Assembly: GCF_900143675.1 (NCBI RefSeq)
Contig: NZ_FRFC01000003.1
Location: forward strand, 498,095-562,094
Length of the DNA stretch: 64,000 nucleotides
Reading direction: 5' to 3'
Source of the DNA: Candidatus Nitrosotalea sinensis
Lineage (GTDB): Archaea; Thermoproteota; Nitrososphaeria; Nitrososphaerales; Nitrosopumilaceae
Shown: positions 58,774-64,000 of the stretch, piece after piece
Numbering within the stretch: the stretch's first letter is position 1
Layout: the number at the start of each line of letters is the position of its first letter
The notes under the pieces: generated by a model
Seen by the model: only the letters and a program-made list of their open reading frames with translations
What the model was told of the DNA's origin: nothing
Database searches by the model: none
Program-made: the position numbers and the translations under genes

Positions 58774-58980
58774 TTATTTTCTTCGGTTTAGCTCTTGTTT
58801 GTCTTTTCTTAAAATTCGAAATCCCAAAAATATTCCAAGAGATATGTTTACCATTCCAAGTGCTGTTAGGATAAAGTTTGGCTTGGTAAATACAATCAAT
58901 CCCATGAAAATGCCCCAGAATCCTGCTATGAGAAACATTACTGTGATTATGGATTGCTTGCGGCGGGAGGGATTACTCAT
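58774..58980 (-). CDS. Small two-helix membrane protein
   Basis: 68 residues. Two helices (about 13-30 and 37-54) separated by a short loop, with basic ends at both termini (SNPSRRKQS and KQELNRRK), predicting both ends in the cytoplasm. No family recognised. It lies upstream of the antiporter gene on the same strand, separated by 44 nt. Confidence 0.6.
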   Translation of the reverse strand: MSNPSRRKQSIITVMFLIAGFWGIFMGLIVFTKPNFILTALGMVNISLGIFLGFRILRKDKQELNRRK

Positions 58981-59042
58981 TAGCGAGTCTCTGATTTTGT
59001 GGCACTATTAAACATTGAGAGGTGAGTTGTTCTGTGATGTAA

Positions 59043-61529
59043 CTAGGATAGCTCTTTTCTTGTGGTTTCTATGAAATTGGAATTGATTCGGATTCTCTCT
59101 AGTGTCTGTGCCAGTTTCATCTCAGTTCCTGGAACATGGTGTTTTGTAAAGAATTTCTTGATCTCTCTTTCTTTTTCCATGCTTGATTCAATTGATACGC
59201 TACCTACAATTCTATTCAAAAGTGGATTTCCTACTCCAAATCTTGTAACAATACCCCTCCAATTCTGTTTTATCCATGGCCATACAAGCTCTTTTCCCTG
59301 TGGGTTTGTTACCATTCTTGCAATTGGTTGGAATAAGTTTTGAGTTCTGACTTCTTTTGAAAGTGTAAATGCAAGTGTTTTTGATAATAATTTTTTATCT
59401 TGAAAGTTTGCAAGGGTACTGAGCAATCTTACCATCTCTTCCTGTGTTGGTGCTTTACGGTATAATGATAATATCTTTTGGTATGTTGATGCGTCTCCAT
59501 TCCATGATATTACAGAATATACAGGACCACGAAGATCTGGCTCTAACTTGCCTGTTTTTAGCAGGTTTGCAAATCTTGCTTGCGCTTCTTTGACAATATC
59601 TTTGTCTTTTAATCTTCCAAGTGAACTTATCACTTGACCACGCAAAAGGGCTACAGTGGATCGTTCTCCCTCTGACTTGTCCCATCCAAGTTTTACGAAT
59701 ATCTTGTTAAAGAAATCAAGATTGAATTCTTTTATCTCGTCCCAAAACGCTTCCCCTGATGATAATATGTAGAAAAAGTTCAGACTGCTGATTATGTCTG
59801 ACAATACAACGTAATCATCTTCATTTTCGTAATGTCTTACAAAGTCAAGATATTCTCTAAATGATATCTGCTTTGACAGGCATAATGCTACAAGGTCATG
59901 ATGGATGCTCCATCTGTCTACATTTGATATTGTCTTGTCTTCTACTTGGATGCCTAGCTCATCTAGCGCATTATTGTCATATTTTACACGATAGAATCCC
60001 TTCTGACCGTCATTTACCTTGAACCAGCCTGACTTGTGAGGTATGGTTACTGGACCTTTCATTAATTTGGTGACTGTTCTGTCTTTTGTTCTCACTGAGA
60101 GTGGGATTATCCATTTTCCGGTCTTGCTCTTGCCATTTGACTCTAGTAGGAATCTGCTTTGTGTTAGTTTCAATCTGGAATTTTCTGCCTTGACTTTTAT
60201 AACTGGGTATCCTACCTGTCTCACCCATGTGTTCATCATCTGTCTTACTGGTTGTCGTGAAGCAGAACCAAGTGAATCCCAAAGGTCTTCTGTGGTTGCA
60301 TTTGCATATTCGTGTTTTTTCAAATAACTGTAGAGTCCTTTGCGGAAATTGTCCGGTCCAATGAAATTTTCTAGCATCATGAGTACACATCCTCCCTTGT
60401 TGTAGCTGATTTCATCAAATATTTGTCTGACATCAGCTGGGCTTTTTACAGGAACATCAATTGGGTGAGATGATTTTAATGAATCAAGACTGAGGCCTCC
60501 TGTCATTTCTGAAATTAGGAATTGGTCCCAGAAATCCCATTCTGGATATAGTGCGTCAACTGCCTTTGTTGCCATGAATGTTGCAAAGCTTTCATTGAGC
60601 CAGAGATCATTCCACCACTTCATGGTAACTAGATTGCCAAACCACTGGTGTGCGATTTCATGTGCGATTACTTCGGCAATGTGTTGCTTTGTTTCAGTAG
60701 ACGAGGTCTTTGGATCGTAGAGAAGTATTGTCTCTCGGAATGTGATTGCACCCCAATTCTCCATTGCGCCTGATGCAAAGTCAGGTATTGCAATCATGTC
60801 AAGCTTTGGAAGTGGATATGCAATCTTGAAATATTTTTCAAAATATGATAAGAATTGTTTTGTAAATTCAAGTGACAGTCTTCCTTGTGATATCTTGCCT
60901 TTTGTTGTAATTACTCGAATCAATGTTTTGCCTGATTTGGTTGAGATTGACTCAAACTCTCCTACTGCAAGATAGAGCAAGTATGTTGACATTATAGGAG
61001 TGGTGTCAAAATGATATAGCGTCTTTTTGCCTATGTTTCTCTTTGAGATTACGGGCATGTTTGATATTGCGGTATGGTTCTTGTTTACCAAAAGTGAGAC
61101 GTCAAATGTTGCTTTTGCCTCTGGCTCATCCCAGCATGGAAATGCCCTTCGTGCATCTGCAGCTTCAAATTGGGTGGTGGCAAGATACTTTTCTTTTCCG
61201 TTGAACTTGTATTTGCTCCTGTAAAATCCAACTAGTTTGTCATTTAGCTGACCGATAAAATCAATTGAAATTGTTGCATTGCCATTTATCTTTTGGGCTA
61301 GTACAAGTGTTATCTCTTCTGTCTTTTCGTTAACTATTGCCCTTGTCTTTATTATCTTGTTATTCCAGGAGATGCTACATTGTTTTATCTCAATTTCTGC
61401 TGCATGAAGTGTTATCTTGTTTGTAGGGCTTGATACTTTGATTGCTATCTTTTCGCTTCCTCTAAATGTAAAATTATCAAAATTTGGCTCAAATTCTATC
61501 TGATAATTTATTGGTGATACTTGTCTCAC
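59043..61529 (-). CDS. M1 family metalloaminopeptidase (tricorn-interacting-factor-like)
   Basis: 828 residues. Exopeptidase motif GAMENWG (254-260), zinc motif HEIAHQW (290-296) with the downstream Glu313 in NESFAT. An N-terminal beta-sandwich domain, a thermolysin-like catalytic domain, then a helical C-terminal domain of the ERAP1 type. It would remove amino acids from peptides made by the proteasome. No signal peptide, so cytoplasmic. GTG start at 61529. Confidence 0.94.
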   Translation of the reverse strand: MRQVSPINYQIEFEPNFDNFTFRGSEKIAIKVSSPTNKITLHAAEIEIKQCSISWNNKIIKTRAIVNEKTEEITLVLAQKINGNATISIDFIGQLNDKLVGFYRSKYKFNGKEKYLATTQFEAADARRAFPCWDEPEAKATFDVSLLVNKNHTAISNMPVISKRNIGKKTLYHFDTTPIMSTYLLYLAVGEFESISTKSGKTLIRVITTKGKISQGRLSLEFTKQFLSYFEKYFKIAYPLPKLDMIAIPDFASGAMENWGAITFRETILLYDPKTSSTETKQHIAEVIAHEIAHQWFGNLVTMKWWNDLWLNESFATFMATKAVDALYPEWDFWDQFLISEMTGGLSLDSLKSSHPIDVPVKSPADVRQIFDEISYNKGGCVLMMLENFIGPDNFRKGLYSYLKKHEYANATTEDLWDSLGSASRQPVRQMMNTWVRQVGYPVIKVKAENSRLKLTQSRFLLESNGKSKTGKWIIPLSVRTKDRTVTKLMKGPVTIPHKSGWFKVNDGQKGFYRVKYDNNALDELGIQVEDKTISNVDRWSIHHDLVALCLSKQISFREYLDFVRHYENEDDYVVLSDIISSLNFFYILSSGEAFWDEIKEFNLDFFNKIFVKLGWDKSEGERSTVALLRGQVISSLGRLKDKDIVKEAQARFANLLKTGKLEPDLRGPVYSVISWNGDASTYQKILSLYRKAPTQEEMVRLLSTLANFQDKKLLSKTLAFTLSKEVRTQNLFQPIARMVTNPQGKELVWPWIKQNWRGIVTRFGVGNPLLNRIVGSVSIESSMEKEREIKKFFTKHHVPGTEMKLAQTLERIRINSNFIETTRKELS

Positions 61530-61562
61530 AGAATTTTTGTTCTTGCATACTCATAATATACT

Positions 61563-62066
61563 TTAGTGAAAAACGTGAACCAACCATCGTATAAAATGAA
61601 CTCCAAAAAATACGATTGCAATTGCCTTTACGGTTTTACCAGTTGTCATAAATATTGTGTATTTTACAATGTTGTATCTTTTTGTTCCAGCTACTATTGA
61701 TACAATATCTCCAACAATTGGAATCCATGGTGACAAGAAAATTACTGTGGACCATCCGTATCTTGACATTATTGAGATACCTTTCTGTTCATATTTTTTC
61801 TCTGGAGTTTTTCTGAGTTTTTTTAGCAATCGCCCGTTGTACCCCAAGTAATACGCAATGTATCCCCCAATTATGGAGCCGACTGTAAGTGTTAAAAATA
61901 TCTCAAATGGATCAATTCCGCCAAGTAACAGGGCAGATACTGTCAATTCTGTAGGTATTGGGATGAAACTTGAGAATACTCCATTGAAAAAAAGTCCCAA
62001 AAGGCCATACTTGATAAACAATGCATCACGAAATACCGAATGGATAATTTCAGTCATCATTGTCAC
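61563..62066 (-). CDS. VTT/DedA-like membrane protein
   Basis: 167 residues, four or five helices. Family region: SPWIPIVGDIVSIVAGTKRY, a re-entrant-type segment of the SNARE-associated/VTT (DedA) superfamily. Related proteins translocate lipids or support membrane homeostasis. Separate from the M1 gene by 33 nt, same strand, and preceded by the 62076 gene with a 9-nt gap, so these may form an operon. Confidence 0.78.
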   Translation of the reverse strand: MTMMTEIIHSVFRDALFIKYGLLGLFFNGVFSSFIPIPTELTVSALLLGGIDPFEIFLTLTVGSIIGGYIAYYLGYNGRLLKKLRKTPEKKYEQKGISIMSRYGWSTVIFLSPWIPIVGDIVSIVAGTKRYNIVKYTIFMTTGKTVKAIAIVFFGVHFIRWLVHVFH

Positions 62067-62075
62067 AGCTTGATT

Positions 62076-62309
62076 TTAGTTCATTTTAAATGAATTGCCG
62101 GATTTTACATCATGATCATAAATTGCATTGCCTAATTTTTTGAGAAGCTTTGTTTTTGATTTTTGTGCTTTTTTGTCATGACTATAGTCTTTTTTTTCTA
62201 TCAGGTCATGAAGGCGTTCAAGTTCTGCACGTGAGAGTGCATTGACGCCTCTTGTAAATACAATATCTAATAGTTGTAATCGCTCAAGATCCTCGCTGTT
62301 GTTTTGCAT
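62076..62309 (-). CDS. Small charged helical protein of unknown function
   Basis: 77 residues, rich in Lys, Glu, Asp and Leu, no membrane segment. Two helices are likely (LQLLDIVFTRGVNALSRAEL and KAQKSKTKLLKKLGNAI). Divergent from the DUF167 gene, with 42 nt between the start codons. No family recognised. Confidence 0.6.
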   Translation of the reverse strand: MQNNSEDLERLQLLDIVFTRGVNALSRAELERLHDLIEKKDYSHDKKAQKSKTKLLKKLGNAIYDHDVKSGNSFKMN

Positions 62310-62351
62310 GAATTGTAACTGTGTATCTTTAATATTTGTCTTACATCAAAG

Positions 62352-62570
62352 GTGTCAGTGCTCTACAAGGTATCGGTGTCGTTTCACAAAGACTTTATCA
62401 AAATTACAGGTGATCAAATGGAGCTTGGTATAATGGCCAAACCTGTAAAGGGAAAGGCAAATCTTGAAATCATAAAAAAAGTTGCAGAGCACTTTGGAGT
62501 CTCAAAATCTAAAATACGGATTGTGTCTGGGGAAAAATCACAAGACAAGATAATTGAAGTCATGTCTTGA
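62352..62570 (+). CDS. DUF167 / UPF0235 (YggU-like) protein
   Basis: 72 residues. MAKPVKGKANLEIIKKVAEH and VSKSKIRIVSGEKSQDKII are the family's core segments (the xxPxxGKAN motif). The family is widespread; some members bind nucleic acid and its function is unsettled. GTG start at 62352. Full domain length, not truncated. Confidence 0.85.
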   Translation: MSVLYKVSVSFHKDFIKITGDQMELGIMAKPVKGKANLEIIKKVAEHFGVSKSKIRIVSGEKSQDKIIEVMS

Positions 62571-62610
62571 TTCTACCAAACCCTAAAAAACAAGAAAAAT
62601 TACCTGTTTT

Positions 62611-63012
62611 TTGATGTACAAGACTCTGGTTGCAATCACGTTATCTGTTGTGTTGATGTCGTTTGTTTTACAGCCGGGTTATTCTCAAGTAGCAAAATCA
62701 AATGCCATACTTGAGAATGGTGTATGGCATACAACTGTTGGAAAACAAGTCCAAATAACAACCGATGTTGCAAACAGCCAAAACCGAGACCAGCCGTTTG
62801 CCTATATTGTACAAATTCAGAACCAGGATGGAGTTGTGTATTCTTTGTCATGGATAACTGGAACACTTGATGCAGGTCAGTCTCTTAGTCCTTCACAATC
62901 TTGGACTCCTACTGCTCCTGGAACTTATACTGCTCAGGTCTTTGTGTGGGCAAGTGTGGGAAACCCTGATGCCTTGTCGCCTCCTGTGACGATGCAAATC
63001 TTGGTATCATAG
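62611..63012 (+). CDS. Secreted immunoglobulin-like protein
   Basis: 133 residues. Signal peptide at 1-25 (ending YSQ), then a beta-rich domain of about 100 residues with TTDVANSQNRDQPFAYIVQI and TPTAPGTYTAQVFVWAS, resembling a fibronectin/Ig-type sandwich. No membrane anchor, so free secretion or envelope association. Related small domains are common in thaumarchaeal exported proteins. Function unknown. Confidence 0.7.
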   Translation: MMYKTLVAITLSVVLMSFVLQPGYSQVAKSNAILENGVWHTTVGKQVQITTDVANSQNRDQPFAYIVQIQNQDGVVYSLSWITGTLDAGQSLSPSQSWTPTAPGTYTAQVFVWASVGNPDALSPPVTMQILVS

Positions 63013-63051
63013 ATTCGGATCAGTTATAATTTAGAAATTTACAGCAAATCT

Positions 63052-63387
63052 ATGGATAAAAGGAGAAGACTCTCAACTTATCTTGTTATTGCAGTTGCAT
63101 TTGCCTTTAGTATTTACTTTATTGCTTCTCCCTTTTTGTCTCCATCGGATCAAAGTGGCACAATACCGGGTCTTAATCAAAGTCCTGATTCTGTATCTAC
63201 ATTGACAAGTGATATTGATTCATGCATGACAACGCCAAGCTCTGATTGTGATCAAGAGATGCTTCAGATAGGCAAGTACTGTGATGCAAACAAGGGACAA
63301 AACATATCAATTTGTTCTGATGCACGGGTTTCACAATACATCAGCAATAGGGGACTGGAAAGGCCTGTAATAAACACTGGAAGTTAA
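63052..63387 (+). CDS. Small exported protein with N-terminal membrane anchor and cysteine pairs
   Basis: 111 residues. Membrane anchor at about 8-26, then a soluble part with Cys in DSCMTTPSSDCDQ, GKYCDANKGQNISICSDA, four cysteines that could form two disulfides outside the cell. Basic start MDKRRRLS. A TATA-like TTATAATTTAG lies 25-30 nt upstream, fitting leaderless transcription. No family recognised. Confidence 0.65.
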   Translation: MDKRRRLSTYLVIAVAFAFSIYFIASPFLSPSDQSGTIPGLNQSPDSVSTLTSDIDSCMTTPSSDCDQEMLQIGKYCDANKGQNISICSDARVSQYISNRGLERPVINTGS

Positions 63388-63394
63388 TTTAGAA

Positions 63395-63850
63395 TTATTT
63401 CTGGGCTTCTTGCATTATTTTTTCCATGTTTTGTTTTATGAATGGAATTATCTTTTTTGTAATTGTATTGTGAAAGTCATCTGCATCAGGATCAAATGAC
63501 AGCAACAATACATGTGCAAGTCTTCTGTTTTCATCGGCAATTGGTATTGTAGCTCTGATGAGTTTTGTATAGTGTGAGCTGGCGTATGATATCTTTCCAA
63601 GTAAATACTCCCATCTCAGTCTGGTGTACTGTCTTGTGGCAGCAGTTATTGCATACTGGGCTCTCTCTTCAGGTTTCATGACTGGAATCAATCCTGGCCT
63701 TTCTGCAACGCCTTCTAGTGTTCCATCACCATCTGCAATTCCTGCAAATCTTATTTTTTTATCAAGTAAAACTACGTTTTTGCAAAAGTCATCAAAAAAA
63801 ACCATTTTCAATAATGGTGTAACATACAAGCTATATTTGCTTTCTGTCAA
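63395..63850 (-). CDS. Thaumarchaeal protein of unknown function (DUF6659-like)
   Basis: 151 residues, mixed alpha/beta without membrane segments. Notable stretches are FAGIADGDGTLEGVAERPGL and YTRLRWEYLLGKISYASSHY, a pattern I associate with a Nitrososphaeria-specific sensor-like family (name recalled, not checked). TTG start. The preceding open frame ends 2 nt upstream on the same strand, so they probably share a transcript. Confidence 0.65.
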   Translation of the reverse strand: MTESKYSLYVTPLLKMVFFDDFCKNVVLLDKKIRFAGIADGDGTLEGVAERPGLIPVMKPEERAQYAITAATRQYTRLRWEYLLGKISYASSHYTKLIRATIPIADENRRLAHVLLLSFDPDADDFHNTITKKIIPFIKQNMEKIMQEAQK

Positions 63851-63851
63851 A

Positions 63852-64000
63852 TCATGGCTTGTCTTGTTGTATGTTTGAAGGCTTTATTTTTTGAAATACA
63901 ACATTACACAATAACATAAAACCAATCCATATTCCTAGCATCAGGATTGGCGTATAATGGCCTAGACACTGGCTACACACAAACTTGTTGACAAGAAATA
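63852..64000 (-). CDS. C-terminal end of a gene running off the window, membrane protein
   Basis: An open frame enters from the window end and stops with TGA at 63852-63854, giving at least 48 residues: VCSQCLGHYTPILMLGIWIG, then a helix continuing MLLCNVVFQK, then a hydrophilic end IKPSNIQQDKP. One membrane helix with a preceding CxxC is visible. The stop is 1 nt from the TTG start of the 63395 gene, which supports a real operon. The product cannot be identified from this fragment. Confidence 0.5.
   Translation of the reverse strand, partial: FLVNKFVCSQCLGHYTPILMLGIWIGFMLLCNVVFQKIKPSNIQQDKP

Noticed and set aside
1-64000. tRNA, rRNA, CRISPR arrays, insertion sequences, integrases
   Set aside because: I looked for tRNA T-loop sequences, repeated spacer patterns, transposase motifs and terminal repeats in all intergenic stretches and found none convincing; short intergenic lengths leave little room. 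A tRNAscan or covariance search would settle it.

Overview
This window comes from an ammonia-oxidising archaeon of the Nitrososphaeria (Thaumarchaeota), most likely order Nitrosopumilales. The evidence is archaeal information genes (DnaG, TFB, eL39, eL31, eL15), the ADP-forming 3-hydroxypropionate/4-hydroxybutyrate-cycle ligase next to its hydratase, a Thaumarchaeota-type two-domain copper nitrite reductase (NirK), a divergent thaumarchaeal FtsZ homologue, LysW-dependent lysine/arginine synthesis, and many stand-alone AsnC/RAM proteins. G+C is roughly 37-38 % (eye estimate). From memory, the order from the 3HP/4HB pair down to nirK matches the Nitrosopumilus maritimus block around Nmar_1309 to Nmar_1259. 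Starts are often TTG or GTG, and several genes look leaderless, with a TATA-like box 22-32 nt before the start codon.

Layout. 1-5.9 kb: glutamate dehydrogenase, a RAM protein, an A-type Fe-S carrier, and the carbon-fixation pair (crotonyl-CoA/3HP-CoA hydratase and 3HP-CoA synthetase). 5.9-10 kb: TOPRIM protein, DnaG, convergent riboflavin kinase and FAD synthetase, and a diphthine synthase fused to DUF357. 10-19.2 kb: a minus-strand lysine/arginine cluster (LysK, LysX, LysW1, homocitrate synthase, Lrp, LysJ, LysZ, LysY, ArgX, LysW2, ArgG). 19.4-28.2 kb: a NitT/TauT-type ABC transporter, a MetF-like protein, a split cobalamin-dependent methionine synthase, and a NUDIX hydrolase. 28.2-34.1 kb: eL39-eL31, FtsZ-like protein, e-MtaB, fumarase and NirK. 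34-46 kb: SerA, eL15, secreted and membrane proteins, thioredoxin-NHL protein, a metal-transporter/CsoR-like pair, an antiporter, TFB, and a 36-residue membrane microprotein. 46-54 kb: a KamA-type radical SAM enzyme with a glutamine synthetase homologue, cell-surface proteins and TruD. 54-57.4 kb: a tubulin gene with a coiled-coil partner, next to SHOCT and TPR genes. 57.4-64 kb: antiporter, M1 aminopeptidase, a VTT-domain protein and small exported proteins.

The most striking locus is 54199-57391. The 462-residue product at 54747-56135 carries the tubulin signature GGGTG and eukaryotic-tubulin-like blocks in the right order, at tubulin length. It is an artubulin, a family known from Nitrosoarchaeum. 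It lies 2 nt from a coiled-coil gene that may encode a dedicated partner. A second, degenerate tubulin-superfamily member lies 25 kb away. A second noteworthy point is the lysine-side LysW1. Its last codon is CAG (Gln), whereas the arginine-side LysW2 ends in the normal Glu that serves as the amino-acid attachment site.

No tRNA, rRNA, CRISPR array, insertion sequence or integrase was recognised. No gene-free stretch exceeds 300 bases; the longest, 46207-46472, is AT-rich spacer.
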